A stretch of 64,000 bases of DNA from Alphaproteobacteria bacterium (GTDB lineage Bacteria; Pseudomonadota; Alphaproteobacteria; Sphingomonadales; Sphingomonadaceae): NCBI GenBank assembly GCA_030424845.1, contig JAUHWC010000003.1:319034-383033 (forward strand), given 5' to 3'. Every line of letters begins with the position of its first letter. The stretch's first letter is position 1. The notes below the pieces were generated by a model that worked only from the letters and a program-made list of their open reading frames with translations, did not search any database and was not told the DNA's origin. Positions 16,474 through 24,904 of this stretch are shown here, one piece after another. Both the position numbers and the translations under genes were made by a program.

Positions 16474-16807
16474 ATTGCGCTCCTGCGTTTTGGCACCGGA
16501 ACAGATGCATTCGACAGCAGATACGAGACCTTTGAATTGGCGAGAGAAATACCACGATTTCGGTCATATTCCCAATTTTATGCCGCAATGCACAATCGAG
16601 AGACATGATTGGTCTTAAGGCGTTGGAAAACGGCGTGAATCGGAAGGCGGGGAAATCGATTGGCCAAGCCGGCATCGCAGTCTCCACAGGAAAAATCCTG
16701 CACCTGGCTCGAATCGCTCTCAGCCATGCGGACAAGATTCGCGAAGGGCTGGCTCATTGGCGGACTTTGTTTAAGAAGGTTGCCATGCCATCCTTGAAGG
16801 ATCCCCG
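16474..16807 (+). other. AT-richer intergenic stretch upstream of ampG, no confident gene
   Basis: By eye about half A/T, clearly richer than its neighbours. Short frames exist on both strands, for example 16605-16811 on the plus strand, whose stop overlaps the ampG start as ATGA. None has a recognisable motif or clear ribosome site. It should contain promoters for ampG and for the small Cys/His gene, and could be the remnant of a decayed gene. Confidence 0.4.
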
Positions 16808-18157
16808 ATGACAGAAGACCTTGCGCAGCCTGCCGAACGCACCGTGTGGCAATCGGTAAAGCCTTATCTCGAAAAGGAATCGCTGGCCGCCTTCTTCCTC
16901 GGCATATCCTCCGGCTTTCCCTACGCGATGATCGCGGCCACGCTGACCACGCGGCTGGCGCAGGACGGGATCGAGAAGAGCACCGTCACGGCCTTCAGCC
17001 TGGCCTTCCTGGTCTACAACTTCAAATGGTTGTGGGCCTGGATCGTGGACGGTGTGCGCATCCCGGTCCTGGGGGCGCTGGGCCAGCGTGTATCTTGGAT
17101 GATCGTCACCGGGCTGCTGGTAATGGCTGCCGTGGTCAACCTGGCACTGGCCGAACCTTCGCAGGACATCTGGTGGACCGCGGTCAGCGCCGTGCTGGTC
17201 GGGGCGGCAGGGGCCACCTTCGACATCGTGATCGATGCCTATCGTATCGAGACGCTGAAGCCCTACCAGCTCGGGACAGGCTCCGGCATGAGCCAATACG
17301 GCTGGCGCGTGGGTGCGGCAGCGGCAGGTGCCGTGGCACTGGTGGTGGCAGCGCGTTATGGCTGGCAGGCCGCCTACATCGCCTGTGCCGGATTTGCGCT
17401 GCCCGCCATGCTGACAGCGATCATCCTGGGCGAGCCGGCCCGCCGCAAGGTGGAGATTGCCCGCAAGGGCATTGGCCAGATGTTCCAGTCCGTTTCCGGC
17501 CCCTTCGTGGAGTTCTTCAAGCGCAGCGGCGCGCTGGTGGTGCTGCTGTTCATCCTGGTCCACAAGATCGGCGATACGCTTGCCAACCTCACCTTGCGGC
17601 TGCTGTTCGACGACCTCAGCTACACCAATGACGAGATCGCCATCTACGATGTGGGCGTTGGCTTCTGGGCGCTGATCATCGGCGTCTTCGTTGGCGGGGT
17701 AATCTATGCGCGGATGGGCCTGAAAAAGTCGGTCTTCATCTCGCTGGTGCTGATGGCCATCTCCAACCTCAGCTTCGCGCTGCTGGCAGCCGCCGGCAAG
17801 AGCAACCTCGGCATGGCCGCGGCCATCGGTTTCGAGAACTTTGCCTCGGGCTACGGCGGCGTGGTCGTGGTGGCCTATTTCTCGGCGCTGTGCGACCTGC
17901 GCTTCACGGCGGCGCAATATGCGTTGATTTCCGCGAGCGCCAGCATCGTCGGCCGCTTCCTGACCGGTACCACGGCAGGCGCGATGATCGAGTGGATGGG
18001 CTATGTGAATTTCTACATCGTCACCACGGTCGCGGCGCTGCCGGGCATCGTGCTGTTCTGGTGGATGATGCGCACCGGCCTCGTCGATGCCGCCATGGGC
18101 ACGGCAGGTTCGGTCAAGGCCGAGGACAGCGAAGAGGCGGGCGAGGCGAAACCCTAG
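16808..18157 (+). CDS. ampG: AmpG-type muropeptide permease (MFS)
   Basis: A 449-residue major-facilitator protein with about 12 hydrophobic segments. The N-terminus (ESLAAFFLGISSGFPYAMI), the KWLWAWIVDGVRIP loop near residue 74-87 and DIVIDAYRIETL near 139-150 match the PAT/AmpG family. AmpG brings GlcNAc-anhydroMurNAc peptides from periplasm to cytoplasm for cell-wall recycling and, where present, AmpC induction. The cytoplasmic C-terminus is acidic. The stop overlaps the convergent folC stop by 4 bases. LdcA and a MurC/Mpl-type ligase encoded at 61-63 kb would act on its cargo. Confidence 0.85.
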   Translation: MTEDLAQPAERTVWQSVKPYLEKESLAAFFLGISSGFPYAMIAATLTTRLAQDGIEKSTVTAFSLAFLVYNFKWLWAWIVDGVRIPVLGALGQRVSWMIVTGLLVMAAVVNLALAEPSQDIWWTAVSAVLVGAAGATFDIVIDAYRIETLKPYQLGTGSGMSQYGWRVGAAAAGAVALVVAARYGWQAAYIACAGFALPAMLTAIILGEPARRKVEIARKGIGQMFQSVSGPFVEFFKRSGALVVLLFILVHKIGDTLANLTLRLLFDDLSYTNDEIAIYDVGVGFWALIIGVFVGGVIYARMGLKKSVFISLVLMAISNLSFALLAAAGKSNLGMAAAIGFENFASGYGGVVVVAYFSALCDLRFTAAQYALISASASIVGRFLTGTTAGAMIEWMGYVNFYIVTTVAALPGIVLFWWMMRTGLVDAAMGTAGSVKAEDSEEAGEAKP

Positions 18158-19500
18158 TCCGGGATTTCGTCATTGGCTTCCAGCACGTTGCCGGCAAGGT
18201 AAAGCGAACCGGCGATCAGCACGGTGCCGCCCTTCTTGTGGCGGCTGGCAATCCCTTGCAGCGCTTCTTCAAGGCTGTTGGCCGTCCATGTCTGTTCCAC
18301 CCCGGCATCCCTCGCCATGGCGGCAAGGTGTTCCAGCGGGTGGTACTCGCTGCCCGTGATGGGGATGGCTGTCAGGCTGGCAAGGTGCGGGGCGATGGTG
18401 GTCAGCGTGGTCCGCGCGTCCTTGGCGCTGAGCATGCCGACAATCGCATCCACCGGCTTTTCCGCCTTGGTTTCTAGGAACCTGGCCATCGCGATCGCGG
18501 CATCGGGGTTGTGGCCACCGTCCAGCAGCACCATCGCTTCGGGCACCATGCGCGTGAGCGGCCCGTCACCCAGCACCTGCAGGCGGGCGGGCCAGACGGC
18601 GCTGGCAATCCCCTTGGCCATCGCTTCGGGCGAGACGGTGATCACGTCCTGGTGGCGCAGCATGGCCACGGCAAGGGCGGCGTTGTCGCCCTGGTGGCTA
18701 CCCGGCATCTGCGGCAGGGGCAGGGCAAGTTCGCCCTTCTCGTCACGATAGGCGATGCCTTCGTCGGACACCACGGCATCCCATGCCTTGCCGCGCATGA
18801 ACAGCGGTGCGCCTTCTTCCGCGCAGCGCTTGGCGATCATCGCTTCCATGTCCTCGCGATAGGATTGCGTGACCATGGGAGAGCCCTTGCGTGCGATGCC
18901 CACTTTCTCGAAAGCGATCCGCACCAGCGGATTTTCGGGTGAGGGGGCCGTAGGGTCTTCGGTCAGCAGGAAATGGCTGTGATCGACGCCCAGCGAGGAT
19001 ATCCCGCAGGCAGCGGGCCGGGCGAGCACGTTGGTGGCATCGAAGCGTCCGCCAAGGCCGACCTCGATCACGCAGACATCCGCTGGAACGCGGGAAAAGG
19101 CGAGGAAGGTGGCAGCCGTCGTCACCTCGAAGAAACTGGGGCCGAGATCCTCGCAGATATCGAGCACTTCCTCCAGCAGCTCTCCCAGCAGATCGTCGCT
19201 GATCAGCTTTCCGGCAAGGCGGATACGCTCGTTATAGCGAACCAGGTGAGGCTTGGTGGCAACGTGCACTGTCAGCCCCTGGGCTGCCAGCATCGCATGC
19301 AGGTATGCGCAGGTGGAGCCTTTGCCGTTGGTTCCGGCCACGTGGAACACGGGCGGGATATCGCGTTCAGGATTGCCCAGGCGGCGCAGGATCTCGTGGA
19401 TCATGTCCAGCCCGATATCGCCTTGCGGCAGCGCAAGCGCGGACAGGCGATCGAGCTGCCCCTGGACCTTGGGATCACCAGAGGAGGCGAAGTCTTTCAT
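18154..19500 (-). CDS. folC: Dihydrofolate synthase / folylpolyglutamate synthase
   Basis: A 448-residue Mur-ligase-like enzyme. It adds L-glutamate to dihydropteroate and then further glutamates to tetrahydrofolate, using ATP. The P-loop VAGTNGKGSTCAYLHAML near residue 52, TKPHLVRYNERIRL near 82, CVIEVGLGGRFDATN near 142 and LGVDHSHFL near 171 are diagnostic. It is the last gene of the trpF-trpB-trpA-accD-folC run on the minus strand, a gene order common in proteobacteria. The gap to accD is 21 bases. Confidence 0.95.
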   Translation of the reverse strand: MKDFASSGDPKVQGQLDRLSALALPQGDIGLDMIHEILRRLGNPERDIPPVFHVAGTNGKGSTCAYLHAMLAAQGLTVHVATKPHLVRYNERIRLAGKLISDDLLGELLEEVLDICEDLGPSFFEVTTAATFLAFSRVPADVCVIEVGLGGRFDATNVLARPAACGISSLGVDHSHFLLTEDPTAPSPENPLVRIAFEKVGIARKGSPMVTQSYREDMEAMIAKRCAEEGAPLFMRGKAWDAVVSDEGIAYRDEKGELALPLPQMPGSHQGDNAALAVAMLRHQDVITVSPEAMAKGIASAVWPARLQVLGDGPLTRMVPEAMVLLDGGHNPDAAIAMARFLETKAEKPVDAIVGMLSAKDARTTLTTIAPHLASLTAIPITGSEYHPLEHLAAMARDAGVEQTWTANSLEEALQGIASRHKKGGTVLIAGSLYLAGNVLEANDEIPD

Positions 19501-19521
19501 CGCTGATGGAGCTTTCGGTAA

Positions 19522-20370
19522 TCAGGCGGCCTTGGCCGGGCTGAGGTAATCGAGCAGCTTGGCAAGCGTCGGGCGCAGTTCCTTGCGGTGCGTCACCATG
19601 TCCACCATGCCGTGCTTGTGCAGGTACTCGGCGCGCTGGAAGCCTTCGGGCAGTTGCTCGCGAATGGTTTCCTGGATCACGCGCTGGCCGGCAAAGCCGA
19701 TCAGGGCACCGGGTTCGGCAATATGGACATCGCCCAGCATGGCATAGCTGGCCGTCACGCCGCCGGTGGTCGGGTCTGCCAGCACGACGATATAGGGCAG
19801 GCCCGCTTCCTTCAGGCGGCGCGTCATCACCGTGGCGCGCGGCATCTGCATCAGCGAAAGGATGCCTTCCTGCATGCGCGCACCGCCCGCGGCGGTCACC
19901 ACGATGAAGCCGCACTGTTCGTCCAGCGCCCGCTGGGCGGCGGCGCAGAAGGCGTTGCCCACGGCCATGCCCATGCTGCCGCCCATGAATGTGAAGTCCT
20001 GCACGCCGAGGACAGCACGCTCGCCCTCTATCGTGCCGACAGCGGCGGTAAAGGCATCGTCATGCGTGCTCTTGGCGCGGGCGGCCTTGATGCGATCGGA
20101 ATAGCGCTTGGAATCGCGGAACTTCAGCGGGTCCTCGGCCACGACCGGATCGGGCAGCAGGGTGTAACCCGGGTCCATCAGCTGTTCGAGGCGCACGTCC
20201 GCCCCGATGCGGCCGTGGTGGTCACAACGCGGGCAGACGGAGAGGTTCGCCTCATACTCGCGGGTGAACAGCATCTCCTGGCACCGCGGGCACTTCACCC
20301 ACAGGTTGTCGGGAGTTTCGCGCTTGTCGCCAAAGGGCAGCGCATTGCGGACGCGGGATAGCCAACTCAT
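19522..20370 (-). CDS. accD: Acetyl-CoA carboxylase carboxyltransferase subunit beta
   Basis: A 282-residue beta subunit of the carboxyltransferase that moves CO2 from biotin to acetyl-CoA, the first committed step of fatty-acid synthesis. The N-terminal four-cysteine zinc ribbon is intact (C27, C30, C46, C49). The crotonase-like core has [26 protein letters not shown] and [21 protein letters not shown]. Three bases separate its start from the trpA stop, so the two are one transcript. Confidence 0.97.
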   Translation of the reverse strand: MSWLSRVRNALPFGDKRETPDNLWVKCPRCQEMLFTREYEANLSVCPRCDHHGRIGADVRLEQLMDPGYTLLPDPVVAEDPLKFRDSKRYSDRIKAARAKSTHDDAFTAAVGTIEGERAVLGVQDFTFMGGSMGMAVGNAFCAAAQRALDEQCGFIVVTAAGGARMQEGILSLMQMPRATVMTRRLKEAGLPYIVVLADPTTGGVTASYAMLGDVHIAEPGALIGFAGQRVIQETIREQLPEGFQRAEYLHKHGMVDMVTHRKELRPTLAKLLDYLSPAKAA

Positions 20371-20373
20371 GGC

Positions 20374-21159
20374 TTAGCCCTTTCGCGCATTATGCACCGC
20401 CTTGGCAAGGCTGGCGGTGAGTTCGCGCAGGTGTTGAGGCGCGTTTTCGCCATGCTCGCCGACGATATCGATGAATGCGGAACCGACCACAACGCCGTCT
20501 GCCACCTTGGCGATGGCTTCGGCCTGTTGGGGCGTACGCACGCCGAAACCCACGGCAATCGGCAGGTCCGTCTGCTTCTTGATGCGAGTGACATTCGCCT
20601 CGATGGAATCGATGGCTGCCTGCTGCTTGCCGGTGATGCCGGCGACCGACACGTAGTAGAGAAAGCCCGACGAGCCTTCGAGTACCTTGGGCAGGCGCTT
20701 GTCGTCGGTCGTCGGCGTGGCAAGGCGGATCGGGCTGATGCCCTTGGCGCGCAGGGCCGGGCCAAGATCGGGGTCTTCTTCAGGCGCAAGGTCCACGCAG
20801 ATCACGCCGTCTGCGCCCACTTCTTCGAGCCGGTCAGCAAACCATTCCGGGCCGCGACGGACCATCGGGTTGGCATAGCCCATCAGCACCAGCGGAATGT
20901 CAGGATGGCGCTCGCGGAAGGCCTTGGCCATCGCCAGCACGTCTGCCGTCTTCGTGCCCTTGGCCAGGCTGCGCAGGTTCGCCTTCTGGATAGCCGGGCC
21001 ATCGGCCATGGGATCGGTGAAGGGCATGCCAAGCTCGATCACGTCCGCGCCGCCTTCCACCAGCGCATCCAGGTTGGCGGCGGTATCGCCGTCACCGGCG
21101 GTGATGAAACAGACGAGCGCGGCGCGGTCGGGTTTGAATGCGGACTGGAAACGGGTCAT
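20374..21159 (-). CDS. trpA: Tryptophan synthase alpha chain
   Basis: A 261-residue TIM-barrel subunit that cleaves indole-3-glycerol phosphate to indole and glyceraldehyde-3-phosphate. The catalytic Glu and Asp are in IELGMPFTDPMADGP (about 47-61), and a phosphate-binding region is visible near VGFGVRTPQQ. ATG at 21159 is followed by the typical TRFQSAFK. It is followed by accD (3-base gap) and preceded by a 142-base spacer after a small membrane gene that overlaps trpB. Confidence 0.97.
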   Translation of the reverse strand: MTRFQSAFKPDRAALVCFITAGDGDTAANLDALVEGGADVIELGMPFTDPMADGPAIQKANLRSLAKGTKTADVLAMAKAFRERHPDIPLVLMGYANPMVRRGPEWFADRLEEVGADGVICVDLAPEEDPDLGPALRAKGISPIRLATPTTDDKRLPKVLEGSSGFLYYVSVAGITGKQQAAIDSIEANVTRIKKQTDLPIAVGFGVRTPQQAEAIAKVADGVVVGSAFIDIVGEHGENAPQHLRELTASLAKAVHNARKG

Positions 21160-21301
21160 GTTGCTTTCTTGGCTGGCGACCTGATCAAAATTGCGGCCTT
21201 GCCCATGCAGAGGATAGCCGCAAACAGCAAGAGGATTGTCTCAAGGGAAGCATTCAAGCCGCCCTTCGCGCCGCGGCATGGGATGACGATCTGCCGTGCT
21301 C

Positions 21302-21505
21302 CTAGCGCCGCGAATTTTCCTTCTGCCGTTCCTTGGCCGCATGCACCGCCCAGGTGCCGATGCCGGCCCAGAACACGGGAAAGCGCATGTCGGTGATCTC
21401 AAACGGGATCGGCTCGCCATTGGCGAGGAAATCAACCAGTTTCACGATGCCGGTGAATACGGCCAGCAGCACGACAAAAAGGATGGCGAGCGCCTTGCGG
21501 CTCAC
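21302..21505 (-). CDS. Small membrane protein coupled to trpB
   Basis: A 67-residue product beginning with GTG at 21505, whose GTGA overlaps the trpB stop; GGAG lies about 8 bases upstream inside trpB. One hydrophobic segment spans about residues 4-22 ([21 protein letters not shown]) and a second, weaker one 43-55. The C-terminus is basic ([12 protein letters not shown]). I do not recognise a family, and nothing suggests an enzymatic part in tryptophan synthesis. Overlap and ribosome site make it real rather than a shadow. It may affect stoichiometry or spacing between trpB and trpA translation. Confidence 0.7.
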   Translation of the reverse strand: MSRKALAILFVVLLAVFTGIVKLVDFLANGEPIPFEITDMRFPVFWAGIGTWAVHAAKERQKENSRR

Positions 21506-22737
21506 ATTTCCACTCCGAGAGCATCGGCTACGGTGAAGATGTCCTTGTCGCCGCGGCCGCACAGGTTCGCGAGGATGATCTGGTCGCGGTCCATTTCCTT
21601 CGCGCGCTTCACGATTGCCGCGATGGCATGGCTGGGTTCGAGGGCAGGGATGATGCCCTCGGTGCGGCACAGCAGCTGGAAGGCGGACAGCGCCTCGTCA
21701 TCGGTGACGCTGGTATATTCCACGCGGCCGGTTTCCTTCAGCCAGGCGTGCTCCGGGCCGATGCCGGGATAGTCGAGACCGGCGGAGATCGAGTGCGCTT
21801 CGGCAATCTGGCCGTCCTCGTCCTGCAACAGGTAGGTCTTGTTGCCGTGGAGGATGCCGGGGAAGCCGCCGGCAAGCGATGCCGCGTGCTTCTTGTCGAG
21901 GCCGTGGCCAGCCGCTTCCACGCCGAGCATGTTCACGTCCGGATCGTCGAGGAAGGGGTGGAACAGGCCGATGGCATTGGAGCCGCCGCCGATGGCCGCA
22001 ACCAGCAGGTCAGGCAGGCGGCCGGTGCGCTTCTGCATCTGCTCGCGTGCTTCCTTGCCGATCACGGACTGGAAATCGCGCACCAGCTCCGGATAGGGGT
22101 GCGGGCCGGCCGCGGTGCCGATGATGTAGAAGGTGTCATGCACATTGGCGACCCAGTCGCGCAGCGCTTCGTTCATCGCGTCCTTCAGCGTGGCCGCGCC
22201 TGATGTGACGGGCACGATCTCCGCGCCGAGCAGCTTCATGCGGAACACGTTGGGCGCCTGCCGCTCGACATCGGTCTTGCCCATGTAGACCACGCAGGGA
22301 AGGCCGAAACGCGCGCAGACGGTGGCGGTGGCCACGCCGTGCTGGCCCGCGCCGGTTTCCGCGATGATGCGCGTCTTGCCCATGCGAATGGCGAGCAGGA
22401 TCTGCCCGATGCAATTGTTGATCTTGTGCGCGCCGGTATGGTTCAGCTCGTCGCGCTTGAACCAGATTTCCGCACCCTTTCCTTCGGGGGCATCCTTGCG
22501 CAGCTCTTCGGTCAGCCGTTCGGCATGATAGAGCGGGCTGGGGCGGCCGACGTAATGCTCCAGCAGGTCCTGGAACTGCGCGTCGAACGCCGGGTCCTTC
22601 TTGGCGGCGGTGTATTCCTGTTCCAGGTCAAGGATCAGCGGCATCAGCGTTTCGGCGACGTAACGTCCGCCGAACTGGCCGAAATGGCCGCGCTCGTCAG
22701 GCTGGTTGCGGAAGGAATTGGGCTTCTGTTCGGTCAT
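21502..22737 (-). CDS. trpB: Tryptophan synthase beta chain
   Basis: A 411-residue PLP enzyme joining indole and serine to make tryptophan. The PLP lysine is in [11 protein letters not shown], followed by [12 protein letters not shown] and the phosphate-binding glycine run [14 protein letters not shown] at 22737 is chosen over an upstream in-frame start because [21 protein letters not shown] is the usual N-terminus. It lies 10 bases after the trpF stop. Confidence 0.97.
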   Translation of the reverse strand: MTEQKPNSFRNQPDERGHFGQFGGRYVAETLMPLILDLEQEYTAAKKDPAFDAQFQDLLEHYVGRPSPLYHAERLTEELRKDAPEGKGAEIWFKRDELNHTGAHKINNCIGQILLAIRMGKTRIIAETGAGQHGVATATVCARFGLPCVVYMGKTDVERQAPNVFRMKLLGAEIVPVTSGAATLKDAMNEALRDWVANVHDTFYIIGTAAGPHPYPELVRDFQSVIGKEAREQMQKRTGRLPDLLVAAIGGGSNAIGLFHPFLDDPDVNMLGVEAAGHGLDKKHAASLAGGFPGILHGNKTYLLQDEDGQIAEAHSISAGLDYPGIGPEHAWLKETGRVEYTSVTDDEALSAFQLLCRTEGIIPALEPSHAIAAIVKRAKEMDRDQIILANLCGRGDKDIFTVADALGVEM

Positions 22738-22747
22738 GGTCTCAATC

Positions 22748-23380
22748 TCAGGCTTCGCGGGCCGCTTGGCAGAAGGCACGTATCTTGTCGATATCCTTCA
22801 CGCCCGGAGCGCTTTCCACACCGGAGGATGTATCGACAAGGGGGGCCTTGGTCTGCCTTATCGCTTCTCCCACATTGGCGGGGGTGAGGCCACCGGCGAG
22901 GCCCCAGGGTGCCTTGTGCTGGAAATTGGCGAGCAGCGACCAGTCCATTGCCAACCCGTTGCCACCGGGCAGCTTTCCGGCAGGGGCATCATACAGGATC
23001 ATGTCCACCGCACCCACGAAGCGCTGCGAACTGGCGAGGCTGGCCGCATCCTTCACGCCCACGGCCTTCCAAATCTCGCACGGTGTGTTCTCACGGAAGA
23101 ACGCGCAGCCTTCGGCCGTTTCCGCACCGTGGAACTGCACGATATCCGGCTTGACCACGGCAATCGCCTCGGCGGCGTCGGCGGCATCCATGCTCACCAG
23201 CAGCAGAACTGTCCTGACCGAAGGCGGGACCTGCGCGCGCAAGGCGGCGGCCTGATCAAGCGATACATGGCGCGGGCTGCGTGCGAAATGCACCAGGCCG
23301 ACATGCGTCGCGCCTGCTTCCACGGCAGCGGCAATGCCCTGTGGCGTCTGCAGGCCGCAAATCTTGATCCCGATACTCAT
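22748..23380 (-). CDS. trpF: Phosphoribosylanthranilate isomerase
   Basis: A 210-residue TIM barrel converting N-(5-phosphoribosyl)anthranilate to CdRP, the third dedicated step of tryptophan synthesis. The catalytic Cys is in IKICGLQ (residues 5-11), and the Asp with phosphate-binding loop is in [10 protein letters not shown] and [15 protein letters not shown]. Upstream lies a VOC gene (33-base gap), downstream trpB. Confidence 0.96.
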   Translation of the reverse strand: MSIGIKICGLQTPQGIAAAVEAGATHVGLVHFARSPRHVSLDQAAALRAQVPPSVRTVLLLVSMDAADAAEAIAVVKPDIVQFHGAETAEGCAFFRENTPCEIWKAVGVKDAASLASSQRFVGAVDMILYDAPAGKLPGGNGLAMDWSLLANFQHKAPWGLAGGLTPANVGEAIRQTKAPLVDTSSGVESAPGVKDIDKIRAFCQAAREA

Positions 23381-23413
23381 GCGGCAAGCCCATAGGCGGT
23401 CCGCACGGATTCG

Positions 23414-23782
23414 TCACGCCTTTGCCGGGTTCTGCACCAGCCTGAGCAGCGAGCCGTCCGGATCGACGAGATAGGCGATCGTCAGGCCGCTGATATCGCG
23501 CTGCGGAGGCAGCAGCCTTGGCACGCCGGTTCTCGCCTCGGCTATGCCTGCCTCGCGGCATTGGGTCACGAACGCGTCGAGGTCATCCAGCCGGATGCAG
23601 CAGGAATGGTTGTTCTCCATCGGATCAAGGTCCGGCCAGGGGAAGAATTCAAGCTGCACGCCGCCGCGCTGAAGTATCAACCAGTGATGCGAACGGTAGG
23701 AGGCGCGAAAGCCGAGCCGGGCGTAGAACTGCTCGGTCTTCAGGAAATTCTTGCCGGGTAGGTTGGGAGTGGCGTGGTCCAC
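23414..23782 (-). CDS. VOC-superfamily protein (bleomycin-resistance/glyoxalase-like)
   Basis: A 122-residue single VOC domain. Strands such as FLKTEQFYARLGFRASYRS, GGVQLEFFPW and ISGLTIAYLVDPDGSLLRL follow the bleomycin-resistance-protein layout. The family includes antibiotic-binding proteins, dioxygenases and glyoxalases; nothing here picks one. The start is GTG at 23782, 12 bases after the pyrF stop. It sits between pyrF and trpF, and is probably co-transcribed without a metabolic link. Confidence 0.78.
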   Translation of the reverse strand: MDHATPNLPGKNFLKTEQFYARLGFRASYRSHHWLILQRGGVQLEFFPWPDLDPMENNHSCCIRLDDLDAFVTQCREAGIAEARTGVPRLLPPQRDISGLTIAYLVDPDGSLLRLVQNPAKA

Positions 23783-23794
23783 TCTCCGGCGCGC

Positions 23795-24472
23795 CTAAAG
23801 CGTCGCCTCGATCTCGCGCGCGGCCATTGCCGGGTCTGGCGCCTTGCTGATCGGCCGACCGATGACGAGAACGCTCGCGCCATCATCGCGCGCTTTACGC
23901 GGGGTGACGACGCGCTTCTGGTCGCCCACGGCGCTGCCGGCAGGCCTCAGGCCGGGGACGACGAAGAAACCCTTCTTCCACTGCTTGTGGACCGCGCCGA
24001 CTTCCTGCCCCGAACACACGATCCCGTCGAGGCCCGATGCTTCGGCCAGCTCTGCAAGGCGCATCACGTGGTCATGCGGCGTGCCCGATACACCGGTGCG
24101 CTGGAGATCGCGCTCGTCCATGCTGGTGAGCATGGTGACGCCGACGACCTTGGTGTTCTCGCCCGCCGCAGCCTTGGCATCTTCCATCATTGCGCGGCCA
24201 CCGCCGGCATGGACGGTGACGATGGCGGGTTCGAGCACGTGGATCGCCTGCATTGCGCCTGCCACGGTGTTGGGAATGTCGTGGAACTTCAGGTCGAGGA
24301 AAATCGGCAGGCCCGTCGCATGGACAACCTCGTGCACGCCGTGCGCGCCATGGGCGCAGAAGAATTCCAGCCCCAGCTTCAGCCCGCCGACATGTCCCTT
24401 CACTTTCTGGGCCAGTGCCACGGCAGCATCCAGCTGCGGCACATCCAGCGCGACATAGATCGGGTTGCTCAT
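23795..24472 (-). CDS. pyrF: Orotidine 5'-phosphate decarboxylase
   Basis: A 225-residue enzyme catalysing OMP to UMP. The catalytic Lys/Asp network is in IFLDLKFHDIPNT near residue 57, and phosphate-binding elements are in VVPGLRPAG and VIGRPISKA near the end. ATG at 24472 overlaps the stop of the lapA-like gene as ATGA. A longer frame to 24643 crosses that gene and is rejected. Confidence 0.97.
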   Translation of the reverse strand: MSNPIYVALDVPQLDAAVALAQKVKGHVGGLKLGLEFFCAHGAHGVHEVVHATGLPIFLDLKFHDIPNTVAGAMQAIHVLEPAIVTVHAGGGRAMMEDAKAAAGENTKVVGVTMLTSMDERDLQRTGVSGTPHDHVMRLAELAEASGLDGIVCSGQEVGAVHKQWKKGFFVVPGLRPAGSAVGDQKRVVTPRKARDDGASVLVIGRPISKAPDPAMAAREIEATL

Positions 24473-24834
24473 GGCAGCGGCGCTCCCGGATGCGGCGGCT
24501 CTTTCTCCGGTTCGGAGGAAAGTGCGTGTTCGGTCGGTTCTTCCGACGGCGGCCTTGCTGGAGTGGACTTGGGTTGCACTGGCGTTGCAGCAGCCGTGCG
24601 CGCTGCATTTTCCAGCGCGGCGATGCGGCGCTTGGCCTGCCACTTACTGCCCCGCTGATAGAGATACATCGGCAGGAAGCCGATCAGGAAGCTGACCACC
24701 ACGATTGCCGGCAGCATGGTGTCCACCAGCAGATTGTCCCAGATTCTTACCGAGACGGGGATCCAGTTCGCATAGGAGAAGATCGCCAGTGCCACCAATA
24801 GCAGCACCCAGATTACCGTGCGGACAATTTGCAT
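24469..24834 (-). CDS. LapA-family (DUF1049) inner-membrane protein
   Basis: A 121-residue protein with two N-terminal membrane spans (about 3-20 and 40-58), then a basic region (YQRGSKWQAKRRIAALENA) and a Pro/Ser/Glu-rich tail. This matches the LapA domain proteins; in E. coli LapA and LapB act together in controlling LPS synthesis. No lapB is in the window. Its stop overlaps the pyrF start by 4 bases. ATG at 24834 has family-like MQIVRTVIWVLL. Confidence 0.8.
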   Translation of the reverse strand: MQIVRTVIWVLLLVALAIFSYANWIPVSVRIWDNLLVDTMLPAIVVVSFLIGFLPMYLYQRGSKWQAKRRIAALENAARTAAATPVQPKSTPARPPSEEPTEHALSSEPEKEPPHPGAPLP

Positions 24835-24904
24835 GGGTTCTCCTCCCGCCCTCGAGTTCCAGTGCAATGCTAGGCGCTAAGGCCGCGCCTGTGAAGCCGG
24901 AAGG

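Noticed and set aside
16233-16496. 87-codon minus-strand frame overlapping the small Cys/His gene
   Set aside because: Same strand, different phase, no metal-binding pattern. The 16273-16473 frame has the better ribosome site and cysteine layout.
16605-16811. 68-codon plus-strand frame ending on the ampG start
   Set aside because: The ATGA overlap is suggestive, but there is no motif or convincing ribosome site and the region is compositionally odd. Kept as part of the intergenic note only.
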